From the NCBI GenBank assembly GCA_000438115.1, contig FR903581.1, positions 1-15,279 on the forward strand: a stretch of DNA of 15,279 nucleotides, read 5' to 3'. The notes beneath the pieces were generated by a model. The model was not told the DNA's origin and made no database searches. It saw only the letters and a program-made list of their open reading frames with translations. The stretch is from Prevotella sp. CAG:617 (GTDB lineage Bacteria > Bacteroidota > Bacteroidia > Bacteroidales > Bacteroidaceae). The position numbers were made by a program, and so were the translations under genes. Positions within the stretch are counted from its first letter, which is position 1. The number at the start of each line of letters is the position of its first letter. Positions 7,730 through 15,068 of this stretch are shown here, one piece after another.

Positions 7730-7778
7730 AAAAAGAGAAAGAGTCAGGAAACCATTTTCCCGGCTCTTTCTCTTTTTT
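7730..7778 (+). terminator. Intrinsic terminator of rpsO
   Basis: A perfect 14-bp stem (AAAAAGAGAAAGAG at 7730-7743, CTCTTTCTCTTTTT at 7764-7777) has a 20-nt loop containing a further small stem GGAA/TTCC (7747-7750, 7757-7760). The right arm ends in a T6 run. It starts 28 nt after the rpsO stop. Confidence 0.85.
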
Positions 7779-8023
7779 CATACCCGCGGCCGGGCCGGCA
7801 GCAGCCACTCGCCACAAAAACAAAGTCCGGCCCCGGAGAGACAAGGTCGGACCTTGTTTGGCCTACACCCGACCCCGGTTGCCCAAAGTCCGCCCCGCAC
7901 CGACGGCCTACTGAGACAACGGCTGCAAAAAAGTCGCGCGCCTTCGTGCCGACAGGCCCGCAACATTCGCGAAAAGCGGCCGGAAACCGCTCCCAAAGGC
8001 CCCGACGGCCAAAAACTTGCGCT
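7779..8023 (+). other. Non-coding spacer between rpsO terminator and gltX promoter
   Basis: About 245 nt of GC-rich sequence with no credible gene. An open frame passes through it into gltX, but its translation is low-complexity (Pro, Arg, Lys, Ser) and it lies upstream of the gltX promoter. It contains a palindrome (7841-7857), small hairpin AGCGG/CCGCT (7975-7979, 7987-7991), palindrome TTCGCGAA (7966-7973) and two copies of CGACGGCC (7901, 8003). No small RNA can be supported. Confidence 0.6.
7841..7857. repeat. Perfect 17-bp palindrome ACAAGGTC-G-GACCTTGT
   Basis: Two 8-bp arms flank one central G. The 13-mer GACAAGGTCGGAC (7840-7852) is the exact reverse complement of GTCCGACCTTGTC at 3999-4011, and a near copy GACAAGGTGCCGGAC is at 3951-3965. 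It could be a protein-binding site or part of a dispersed repeat; it lies between two transcription units. Confidence 0.6.
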
Positions 8024-8028
8024 TTTGC

Positions 8029-8059
8029 TTTGCCACTCCCTTACCTTAAAGTAACTTTG
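8029..8059 (+). promoter_or_regulatory. gltX promoter
   Basis: The -33 box TTTG (8029-8032) and -7 box TAACTTTG (8052-8059) both match the Bacteroidetes consensus exactly, with a 19-nt spacer. The start is expected near 8066, giving a 30-nt leader. It fixes the gltX start at 8096 rather than any upstream in-frame codon. Confidence 0.85.
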
Positions 8060-8095
8060 CACTCGAAAATAAAAAACATACACAAATATCCGGAT

Positions 8096-9607
8096 ATGAG
8101 TCAGGTAAGAGTTCGTTTTGCACCGAGCCCCACAGGCCCGTTGCACATTGGCGGCGTGCGTACCGCCCTTTATAATTATTTGTTTGCCCGCCAGCACGGC
8201 GGTAAACTGATATTCCGCATTGAAGATACCGACAGCCACCGCTTCGTTCCGGGGGCTGAAGACTACATCATAGAAGCTTTCAAATGGCTGGGCATCACGT
8301 TTGACGAAGGCGTGAGCTTTGGCGGCGACAAGGGTCCGTACCGTCAGTCGGAGCGCCGCGAAATCTACAAGACCTACGTCAAGCAGCTGCTCGACGCCGG
8401 CAAGGCTTACATTGCGTTTGACACGCCCGAGGAACTCGACGCCAAGCGCAACGAAATCAAGAATTTCCAATATGACGCCCACACCCGCGGCATGATGCGC
8501 AACTCGCTCACCCTGGGTGAGGAAGAGACAAAGCGCCTCATTGAAAGCGGCGAGCAATACGTGGTGCGCTTCAAGATTGAGCCGAACGAGGACGTTCACG
8601 TCAACGACATCATCCGTGGCGACGTGGTCATCAACTCGTCGATTCTTGACGACAAGGTGCTCTACAAGAGCGCTGACGAGCTGCCCACCTATCACCTGGC
8701 CAACATCGTTGACGACCACCTCATGGAAATCACCCACGTCATCCGCGGCGAAGAGTGGCTGCCGTCGGCTCCGCTGCACGTGCTGCTCTACCGCGCCTTT
8801 GGCTGGGAGGACAGCATGCCCCGCTTTGCCCACCTGCCGCTGCTGCTCAAGCCCGACGGCAAGGGCAAGCTCTCCAAGCGCGACGGCGACCGTCTGGGCT
8901 TCCCGGTATTCCCGCTGGAATGGACCGACCCCAAAACGGGCGAGCGCTCAAGCGGCTACCGCGAGAGCGGCTACCTGCCCGAAGCCGTGGTCAACTTCCT
9001 GGCCCTGCTGGGCTGGAACCCCGGAACCGACCAGGAAATCCTGTCGATGCAGGAACTCATTGACCAGTTCGACCTGGAAAAGTGCAGCAAGGCCGGTGCC
9101 CGATTTGACTACGTAAAAGGCACGTGGTTCAACCACGAATACATCCTCAAGAAAACCGACGCCGAGCTGGCCCCCGACTTCGACCGCATTCTGCGCCAGA
9201 ACGGCATCGAGGCCCCCATGGAGCGCGTAACGGCCGTAGTGGGCATGATGAAGAGCCGCGTCAACTTCATCAAGGAGCTGTGGCCGCTGTGCAAGTTCTT
9301 CTTCGTGGCTCCCGAGAGCTATGACGAAAAAACCACCCGCAAGCGCTGGAAGGAAAACAGCCACACGCAACTCAGCGAGCTGTGTGACTTCCTGGAACAG
9401 CTCGACGACTTTTCGCTTGAAAATCAGGAAGCTCAGGTCATGAAGTGGATTGAGGAAAAGGAATACCGCACGGGCGACATCATGAACGCCTGGCGCCTGG
9501 CTCTGGTGGGCGAAGGCAAAGGTCCGCACATGTTCGACATCTCGGCCTTCCTGGGCAAGGAAGAAACCCTGCGCCGTACGCGCCGCGCCATCGAAGTGTT
9601 AGGATAA
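8096..9607 (+). CDS. gltX: Glutamate-tRNA ligase (GluRS)
   Basis: A 503-residue class I aminoacyl-tRNA synthetase that activates glutamate with ATP and loads it on tRNA-Glu in the cytoplasm. The HIGH-type motif is PSPTGPLHIGGVRTALYNYL near the N-terminus (HIG at 17-19), and the KMSKS-type motif is KLSKR at 258-262. FRIEDTD, RGEEWLPSAPLH and the ALLGWNPGTDQEI segment are typical of the family, and the C-terminal helical anticodon-binding part is present. Length is normal. The gene starts at ATG 8096, 36 nt after a consensus promoter; the in-frame extension upstream to 7655 is not protein-like. waaA follows after 41 nt with no terminator, so the two are probably one operon. Whether the enzyme is discriminating or also charges tRNA-Gln cannot be read here. 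Confidence 0.97.
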   Translation: MSQVRVRFAPSPTGPLHIGGVRTALYNYLFARQHGGKLIFRIEDTDSHRFVPGAEDYIIEAFKWLGITFDEGVSFGGDKGPYRQSERREIYKTYVKQLLDAGKAYIAFDTPEELDAKRNEIKNFQYDAHTRGMMRNSLTLGEEETKRLIESGEQYVVRFKIEPNEDVHVNDIIRGDVVINSSILDDKVLYKSADELPTYHLANIVDDHLMEITHVIRGEEWLPSAPLHVLLYRAFGWEDSMPRFAHLPLLLKPDGKGKLSKRDGDRLGFPVFPLEWTDPKTGERSSGYRESGYLPEAVVNFLALLGWNPGTDQEILSMQELIDQFDLEKCSKAGARFDYVKGTWFNHEYILKKTDAELAPDFDRILRQNGIEAPMERVTAVVGMMKSRVNFIKELWPLCKFFFVAPESYDEKTTRKRWKENSHTQLSELCDFLEQLDDFSLENQEAQVMKWIEEKEYRTGDIMNAWRLALVGEGKGPHMFDISAFLGKEETLRRTRRAIEVLG

Positions 9608-9648
9608 CAAACGGCTGAACCGTATATACGCCCCCGAAGAACTGCTGT

Positions 9649-10872
9649 ATGTATTCATTAGCCATTTACCTGTACATGTTCATGGTGCGTCTGGCTTCGC
9701 TCTTCAACCGGAAAGCCCGGCTGATGATGCGCGGCCACCGCAACACCTGGAAAATACTCCGCCGCGAAATCCGGCCTGAAGCCCGCTACGTGTGGTTTCA
9801 TGCCGCTTCGCTGGGCGAATTCGAGCAGGGCCGCCCGCTCATGGAGCGCATGCGCCGCGAACATCCCGAAAAAAAGATTCTGCTCACCTTCTTCTCGCCT
9901 TCGGGCTACGAGGTGCGCAAGAACTACGACGGGGCCGACGTGGTGTGCTACCTGCCTTTCGACACGCCGCTCAACGCACGCAAGTTTGTGCGCCTGGCAC
10001 ACATCGAAACGGCCTTTTTCATCAAATACGAATTCTGGCGCAACTACATCGACGTGCTCTATCACAAAGGCATTCCGTGTTACAGCGTGTCGAGCATCTT
10101 CCGCCCCGAACAGATATTCTTCCGCAGCTACGGCCGGCGCTACGCCCGCGTGCTGAAGCGCATGACCCACCTGTTTGTACAGAATGAATATTCGCGCCAA
10201 CTGCTGGCCAACCGCCTGGGCATCACCCACACCACCGTAGTGGGCGACACGCGCATGGACCGCGTGGTGTCCATCATGCAGCAGGCCAAACACCTGCCCG
10301 AGGTGGAAAAGATGGTGAAGGACGCGCCCTACGTCATGGTGGCCGGCAGCACATGGCCGCCCGACGAAGACCTGATAATCAACTACTTCAACCAGCATCC
10401 GGAGCTTAAACTCATCATGGCGCCCCACGTGGTCAGCCCCGAGCACCTGCAGCAAATCGAAAGCAAGCTGCAGCGCCCCACCGTGCGCTATTCGCAACTG
10501 AAAGAGCAGCCCCGGGAGGCCGACTGCCTGCTGATTGACTGCTACGGACTGCTTTCAGCCATCTACCGCTACGCACAGATTGCCTACGTGGGCGGCGGAT
10601 TCGGCGTGGGCATCCACAACGTGCCCGAAGCCGCGGTATACGGCATACCCGTCATCATCGGGCCAAACCACCACAAGTTTATGGAAGCCAACGACCTGCT
10701 GGCCAACGGAGGCTGCTTTGAAGTGAAAAACGCGGCCGACTTCAACACAACCGTCGACCACCTGCTCAGCCATCCCGACGCCCTGCAAAGGGCCAGCAAG
10801 GCCAGTGCCGAATATATTCACAACAGTGCCGGTGCTACCCGGAAGATTTACCATGTAGTCTATGGCGACTGA
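9649..10872 (+). CDS. waaA: 3-deoxy-D-manno-octulosonic acid (Kdo) transferase
   Basis: A 407-residue inner-membrane glycosyltransferase that moves Kdo from CMP-Kdo to the lipid A precursor, a core step of LPS synthesis. A hydrophobic N-terminus (about 1-19) serves as membrane anchor. The GT30-type catalytic segment HAASLGEFEQ (51-60) contains the conserved Glu57 predicted as base. KYEFWRNYI is the family KxEFWxN motif, VAGSTWPPDEDL (231-242) starts the nucleotide-sugar domain, and GGGFGVGIHN (315-324) with PEAAVYGIPVIIGP (326-339) is the donor-binding loop. Length is near normal. Start ATG 9649 keeps the anchor; later Met codons at residues 10 and 12 would cut it. It lies 41 nt after gltX. 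Whether it adds one or two Kdo residues cannot be told. Also known as kdtA. Confidence 0.95.
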   Translation: MYSLAIYLYMFMVRLASLFNRKARLMMRGHRNTWKILRREIRPEARYVWFHAASLGEFEQGRPLMERMRREHPEKKILLTFFSPSGYEVRKNYDGADVVCYLPFDTPLNARKFVRLAHIETAFFIKYEFWRNYIDVLYHKGIPCYSVSSIFRPEQIFFRSYGRRYARVLKRMTHLFVQNEYSRQLLANRLGITHTTVVGDTRMDRVVSIMQQAKHLPEVEKMVKDAPYVMVAGSTWPPDEDLIINYFNQHPELKLIMAPHVVSPEHLQQIESKLQRPTVRYSQLKEQPREADCLLIDCYGLLSAIYRYAQIAYVGGGFGVGIHNVPEAAVYGIPVIIGPNHHKFMEANDLLANGGCFEVKNAADFNTTVDHLLSHPDALQRASKASAEYIHNSAGATRKIYHVVYGD

Positions 10873-10928
10873 CGCGACCGAAACCTCCGGCAACCGCACC
10901 TCAAGAACGCACCAACCCACATCCACAA

Positions 10929-10957
10929 GCACCGTCGGGGCCACGTTCCGGCGGTGC
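10929..10957 (+). terminator. Probable terminator hairpin after waaA
   Basis: GCACCG (10929-10934) pairs with CGGTGC (10952-10957), and inside it CGGGG pairs with TTCCG (two G-T pairs) around loop CCACG. AAAATAAAT follows rather than a T-run. Placement, 56 nt after the waaA stop and before the secDF promoter, supports a transcript end. Confidence 0.5.
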
Positions 10958-10977
10958 AAAATAAATCGTTCCAAAAA

Positions 10978-11008
10978 TCTGATAACTAAGAAAAAATAAC
11001 TATATTTG
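10978..11008 (+). promoter_or_regulatory. secDF promoter
   Basis: The -7 box TATATTTG (11001-11008) matches TAnnTTTG exactly, and TCTG (10978-10981) lies 19 nt upstream as -33 box. Transcription would begin near 11015, with an A-rich leader of about 50 nt before ATG 11066. Confidence 0.8.
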
Positions 11009-11065
11009 CACGTTTTTATATCCCTTAAAAAGAGAAAATCAAGAACAAAATAAATAACCATCAAA

Positions 11066-14000
11066 ATGCAAAACAAAGGATTCGTAAAGATCATTGCGGT
11101 ATTACTTACCCTGATTTGCCTTTTCTACCTTTCGTTCTCAGCGGTGACAACCCACTATGAGAACAAGGCAGCAGCCATGGGTGAACAAGGCAAAAACTAT
11201 CTCGACTCTATGCAGAACGAGAAAGTGTGGCTCGGCTATACGCTGAAGCGTTGCCAGGAGCTGCAAATTAGTTTAGGCCTTGACCTGAAAGGCGGTATGA
11301 ACGTCATTCTGGAAGTTTCCGTGCCCGACGTAGTGAAATCGCTGGCCGGCGACAATGCCACCAACCCCAACGTAGCCAAGGCTATTGCCGACGCCAAGAA
11401 AGAGGCTGCACAAGGAAATGGTGACTTTGTTGACCTGTTTGTAAAAAACTACCAGCAACTGGCCGGAATGAACCAGCTGGGTGGTATTTTCGCCGCACGT
11501 CTGGGCGAGAGCAACATCACCCCCTCAAGCACCGACGAGCAGGTAAAAGCCGTGCTCAACGAACAGGTAAAAGCTGCCGTAGGCAACTCGTTTGAGGTTC
11601 TGCGTACACGTATCGACCAGTTCGGTGTGGTTCAGCCCAACATCCAGACCCTCGAAGGCAAAGGCCAGCTGGGTCAGATTATGGTAGAAATGCCGGGTAT
11701 CAAGGACCCTGCCCGTGTAGAAAAACTGCTGCAGGGAAGCGCTAACCTGGAATTCTGGGAAACCTACCTGCTCAGCGAAGTAGGCGCCGCCATTAACTCG
11801 CTCGACAGCCGTCTGGCCGAAATCAACAAAGGCCAGCAGAAAACTACGGCCGACTCTACTCAGGCCGACTCCACCAAGGCTGCTGCTCCCAAAGCCGAAG
11901 GAAAGGCTGACCTCTCAGCCTTCAAGAAAGGCGCACAGCAGGCACAAAGCCAGGCCAACAACGCCCAGATGGAAAAAATCAAGGCTGAGCACCCACTGCT
12001 CGCCCTGCTCAACCAGCAACTCTCACGCCCGGACAACTGCATTCTGGGTATCGTACAGGCACGCGACACGGCTGCCGTAAACGCCATGCTTCACTCTGAA
12101 GCTGCCAAGAGTATCCTGCCCTCCGACCTCGTGCTGGCATGGAGCGTTAAACCTCTTACTGAAAAAGGCATGCCCAAAGGTTACTTTGAACTCTATGCCT
12201 TGAAATCAACCAACGGCAAGCCTGCTCTGGGCGGCGACGTCGTATCAGACGCCAAGGACGAGTACGACCAGTTCCACCGCCCCTGCGTATCCATGACCAT
12301 GAACTCTCAGGGTTCACGCGAATGGGCTCGCATTACACGCAACAACCTCAAGCGCCCCGTAGCCATCGTATTGGACAACAACGTATACAGCGCTCCCGCC
12401 ATCCAGAACGAAATTACCGGCGGTATCTCACAGATTACCGGCAACTTCACGGCCGAGGACACCAAGGACCTGGCCAACGTGCTCAAGAGCGGTAAGATGC
12501 CGGCTCCGGCCAAAATCGTGCAGAGCGAAATGGTGGGCCCGTCACTGGGTGCCGCTTCTATCCAGGCCGGCTTTACGGCTTGTATCGTAGCCTTCGTGCT
12601 GTTGATGATATTCATGTGCGTAGTCTACGGGTTCATTCCGGGTATGGTAGCCAACGGCGCCATGATTCTGAACTTCTTCTTCACCTTTGGTGTGCTGACG
12701 TCTTTCCAGGCCGCGCTGACCATGTCGGGTATTGCCGGTATGGTGCTGTCGCTGGGTATGGCCGTTGACGCCAACGTGCTGATTTACGAACGTACCAAAG
12801 AAGAGCTGCGCGCCGGTAAGAACATCCGTCAGGCCATTGCCGACGGTTACGGCAACGCCTTCTCGGCTATCTTCGACTCCAACCTGACATCAATCATTAC
12901 GGCCGTTATCCTGTTTGAGTTCGGTACAGGCCCCATCCGCGGTTTCGCCACAACGCTCGGCATCGGTATCTGTGCTTCGTTCTTTACAGCCATATGGATG
13001 ACACGTATCGTTTACGAGCACTTCCTGAACAAGGACAAATGGCAGAACCTTACCTTCAACACCAAACTGTCACGCGGCTTCCTCGAGGGCAAGAATGTCC
13101 AGTTCATGCAGAAGTCACGTGTGTCATTCGTGGTGTTCGGCCTGGTGGTGCTCATCAGCGTTGGCGGTCTCATGCTGCGCGGCCTCTCGCAGGGCATTGA
13201 CTTTACCGGCGGCCGCAACTTTGTGGTGCAGTTTGAAAAGCCCGTCACATCGGAGGCAATCGGCGCCGCCCTGGCTCAAAAGGTAAAGGCTGCCGACCCC
13301 AATGCCAACGTGTCAGCCCTGGCCATCGGTACGGACGGCCGCACCATACGCCTCACCACCAACTACCGCATCAATGACGAGTCGCCTACCATCGACCGCG
13401 ACGTGGAGCGCTTTATTTACGACGCCCTGCATGAGGGCGGCTTCATTACGGCCGATTACGACACGTTCATCGACCGTGAAAACCACGCCGGCGGCTCCAT
13501 CATCTCCTCGCAGAAGGTAGGCCCCTCCGTGGCGGCCGACATGACCCGCGGCGCCATCCTCAGTGTGATTTTTGCGCTGGCCGCCATCTTTATCTATATT
13601 CTTATCCGGTTCCGCAACCTGGCGTTCTCCGTGGGCTGCGTCATCTCTCTGGCCATCGATGCCCTCTTTATTCTGGGCGTGTTCTCGCTGTGCTGGGGCT
13701 GGCTGCCCATCTCGCTCGAGGTTGACCAGACGTTTATCGGCGCCGTGCTCACCATCATCGGTTACTCCATCAACGACAAGGTAGTGGTGTTCGACCGTAT
13801 CCGCGAGTACATCCGCCTGTATCCCAACCGCGACCGCATGATCCTCTTTAACGAGGCTCTGAACCACACCCTTACCCGAACCGTCATGACGTCAGCCACC
13901 ACCACGCTGGTGCTCATCGTGATTCTCGTTCTAGGTGGCGACAGCATCCGCGCCTTCTCATTCGCCATGATTCTGGGTGTCATCTTCGGTACGCTGTCTT

Positions 14001-14092
14001 CTATCTTCCTGGCTGCTCCTATTGCTTACTTCACGCTCAACAAGCGCGACCGTAAGGAAAGCAAGAGCAAGACCGTTGTAGCACAAGCCTAA
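11066..14092 (+). CDS. secDF: Fused protein translocase subunit SecDF
   Basis: A 1008-residue fusion of SecD and SecF, which uses the proton gradient to pull proteins through SecYEG on the periplasmic side. The SecD part starts with a membrane span at about 7-27, then motif GLDLKGGMNVILEV (71-84). A large periplasmic domain follows, then the membrane block with GMAVDANVLIYERTKEEL, whose Asp568 matches the conserved proton-relay Asp of SecD. SecF begins near residue 680; its DFTGGRNFVV motif starts at 712, and GYSINDKVVVFDRIRE (899-914) carries the conserved Asp904. Fused SecDF of about 1000 residues is usual in Bacteroidota. An Ala/Lys/Gln-rich low-complexity insert sits at about 252-306 in the periplasmic domain. 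The gene has its own promoter and a strong terminator. It supports export of the window's secreted proteins. Codon use in the first half is a little less GC-rich than in gltX or waaA, suggesting good expression. Confidence 0.97.
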   Translation: MQNKGFVKIIAVLLTLICLFYLSFSAVTTHYENKAAAMGEQGKNYLDSMQNEKVWLGYTLKRCQELQISLGLDLKGGMNVILEVSVPDVVKSLAGDNATNPNVAKAIADAKKEAAQGNGDFVDLFVKNYQQLAGMNQLGGIFAARLGESNITPSSTDEQVKAVLNEQVKAAVGNSFEVLRTRIDQFGVVQPNIQTLEGKGQLGQIMVEMPGIKDPARVEKLLQGSANLEFWETYLLSEVGAAINSLDSRLAEINKGQQKTTADSTQADSTKAAAPKAEGKADLSAFKKGAQQAQSQANNAQMEKIKAEHPLLALLNQQLSRPDNCILGIVQARDTAAVNAMLHSEAAKSILPSDLVLAWSVKPLTEKGMPKGYFELYALKSTNGKPALGGDVVSDAKDEYDQFHRPCVSMTMNSQGSREWARITRNNLKRPVAIVLDNNVYSAPAIQNEITGGISQITGNFTAEDTKDLANVLKSGKMPAPAKIVQSEMVGPSLGAASIQAGFTACIVAFVLLMIFMCVVYGFIPGMVANGAMILNFFFTFGVLTSFQAALTMSGIAGMVLSLGMAVDANVLIYERTKEELRAGKNIRQAIADGYGNAFSAIFDSNLTSIITAVILFEFGTGPIRGFATTLGIGICASFFTAIWMTRIVYEHFLNKDKWQNLTFNTKLSRGFLEGKNVQFMQKSRVSFVVFGLVVLISVGGLMLRGLSQGIDFTGGRNFVVQFEKPVTSEAIGAALAQKVKAADPNANVSALAIGTDGRTIRLTTNYRINDESPTIDRDVERFIYDALHEGGFITADYDTFIDRENHAGGSIISSQKVGPSVAADMTRGAILSVIFALAAIFIYILIRFRNLAFSVGCVISLAIDALFILGVFSLCWGWLPISLEVDQTFIGAVLTIIGYSINDKVVVFDRIREYIRLYPNRDRMILFNEALNHTLTRTVMTSATTTLVLIVILVLGGDSIRAFSFAMILGVIFGTLSSIFLAAPIAYFTLNKRDRKESKSKTVVAQA

Positions 14093-14099
14093 TCCGTCG

Positions 14100-14121
14100 G
14101 GCACCGCCCGAAGGCGGCGCC
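14100..14121 (+). other. Short GC-rich hairpin just after secDF
   Basis: GGCACCGCC (14100-14108) faces GGCGGCGCC (14113-14121) across a CGAA tetraloop, with one A-C mismatch. It has no T-run and stands ahead of the stronger terminator at 14141-14188, so it may protect the mRNA 3' end. Confidence 0.45.
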
Positions 14122-14140
14122 ACAACATGCCACATACCGA

Positions 14141-14188
14141 CGCGGCAGACTTTTTTCCAACCGGACAAAAGTTTGCCGCGTTTGTTTT
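14141..14188 (+). terminator. Intrinsic terminator of secDF
   Basis: CGCGGCAGACTTTT (14141-14154) pairs with AAAAGTTTGCCGCG (14167-14180), 14 bp with one G-T pair and a 12-nt loop, followed directly by TTTGTTTT (14181-14188). It lies 48 nt after the secDF stop. The loop carries CCGGACAAAA, shared with position 4049-4058, partly within the stem. Confidence 0.8.
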
Positions 14189-14561
14189 GCCCGAACTCCG
14201 GCAAATAGCCCATGAAACGAACCGCAAAAGACGACGTAAGTACAGGGGCCGCGCCGCTCCCGTCTCCGCACGCCACTTCGGAACGTGCCGCAAAGCACGG
14301 GGCGGAAAGAAAAAAAGGTGGCATCTGAAAAAAAACAGCCACCGCCCAAAAATTTTTTCCCGGCACCTTGCCGGCCCTTCCACGCCCTGCGGGAGACGGG
14401 AGAAAAACGTGAGCGGAAAAAATTTCTTACTTTTTTCCGTTACAAACCGCCCCTGCCGTCGTTTACTTGATGAAGGCGCTTCCAGGCGGCCACGGCAACA
14501 GCCTGAGGCCCGAGCGGAGAGAAAAGAAAACCTCAAAACCATCACCCACAAGAAAAAGCCC
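14189..14561 (+). other. Structured non-coding leader region before the sigma-factor gene
   Basis: About 370 nt without a credible gene. An open frame joins it to the sigma gene, but its translation is Arg/Lys/Pro-rich and not protein-like. It holds an 11-bp inverted repeat CTCCCGTCTCC (14257-14267) and GGAGACGGGAG (14392-14402); GGTGGC/GCCACC (14317-14322, 14338-14343) followed by T6 at 14353-14358; CCGGC/GCCGG (14360-14364, 14370-14374); and CGGAAAAAA/TTTTTTCCG (14414-14422, 14431-14439). A possible -7 box TACTTTTT (14428-14435) has one mismatch and no -33 partner, so the sigma-gene promoter is unresolved. Confidence 0.5.
14414..14439. repeat. Perfect inverted repeat CGGAAAAAA / TTTTTTCCG
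   Basis: Two 9-bp arms flank an 8-nt loop TTTCTTAC, about 120 nt before the sigma-factor start. It could act as a binding site, or as a weak terminator of transcripts entering from upstream. A possible -7 box overlaps its loop and right arm. Confidence 0.5.
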
Positions 14562-15068
14562 ATGAGCGAACCCAATCTACTTTCAGCCTACCAACGTATT
14601 CACCTGCGTCTGCGCAGGCTGGCTACGCAGCTGCTGGGCAGCTCCGACGAGGCTGAGGACGTGTTGCAGGACGCCTTCTGCAAGCTTTGGGTGACCCCGT
14701 CGGCCACGGACAAACAGCCGCACGAGGCCGAAGCCCTGCTGACCACCACCGTGCGCCACCTCTCCATCGACCACCTGCGCCAGCGCGAACGCCGGCCGCA
14801 AGTCTGCCTCGACGAGGGACGCGACGCCGCTCCCGCCACAACTGAAGACGAAGCCCTCGGGCGTGAAGAACGCTTCCGACAACTGGAAACGGCCGTAGAG
14901 CAATGCCTCACGCCCCTGCAGCGCGACATTCTTCACCGCCATGAATACCGGGGCGAGGATTTCAGCAGCATAGCCCAAAGCCTCGGCATGCAGCCGGCAG
15001 CCGTAAGGATGCAGCTCTCGCGCGCCCGGCAAACCATCAGAAACTACTTTAAAACCACACCGCAATGA
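14562..15068 (+). CDS. ECF-type RNA polymerase sigma-70 factor
   Basis: A 168-residue group 4 sigma factor with only regions 2 and 4. Region 2 covers about 7-77: RLATQLLGSSDEAEDVLQDAFCKLWV is the typical core-binding and -10 recognition start, and VRHLSIDHLRQRERR is its end. An acidic linker follows (83-104). Region 4 at about 108-164 contains LTPLQRDIL and the helix-turn-helix FSSIAQSLGMQPAAVRMQLSRARQTIR, which reads the -35 region. It directs RNA polymerase to a small regulon and is normally held by an anti-sigma protein; the gene just downstream, overlapping by ATGA, is the obvious candidate. Start ATG 14562 is chosen because it precedes region 2 by the usual few residues; the upstream open frame is not protein-like. 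Target genes cannot be named. No SusC/SusD genes or FecR-like sequence are visible. Confidence 0.93.
   Translation: MSEPNLLSAYQRIHLRLRRLATQLLGSSDEAEDVLQDAFCKLWVTPSATDKQPHEAEALLTTTVRHLSIDHLRQRERRPQVCLDEGRDAAPATTEDEALGREERFRQLETAVEQCLTPLQRDILHRHEYRGEDFSSIAQSLGMQPAAVRMQLSRARQTIRNYFKTTPQ

Noticed and set aside
7779..8023. T-box or other riboswitch upstream of gltX
   Set aside because: The promoter at 8029-8059 leaves only about 30 nt of leader, and no T-box consensus was seen.
7655..8095. N-terminal extension of gltX by 147 residues
   Set aside because: It overlaps the end of rpsO and its terminator, spans the gltX promoter, and GluRS starts normally at SQVRVRFAPSPTG.
7778..8833. Antisense open frame across gltX and its spacer
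   Set aside because: Sense strand encodes a clear GluRS; the antisense product has no family features and no promoter.
14127..14561. N-terminal extension of the sigma factor by 145 residues
   Set aside because: It covers the secDF terminator and hairpins, and the composition is Arg/Lys/Pro-rich; the sigma factor has normal length from 14562.
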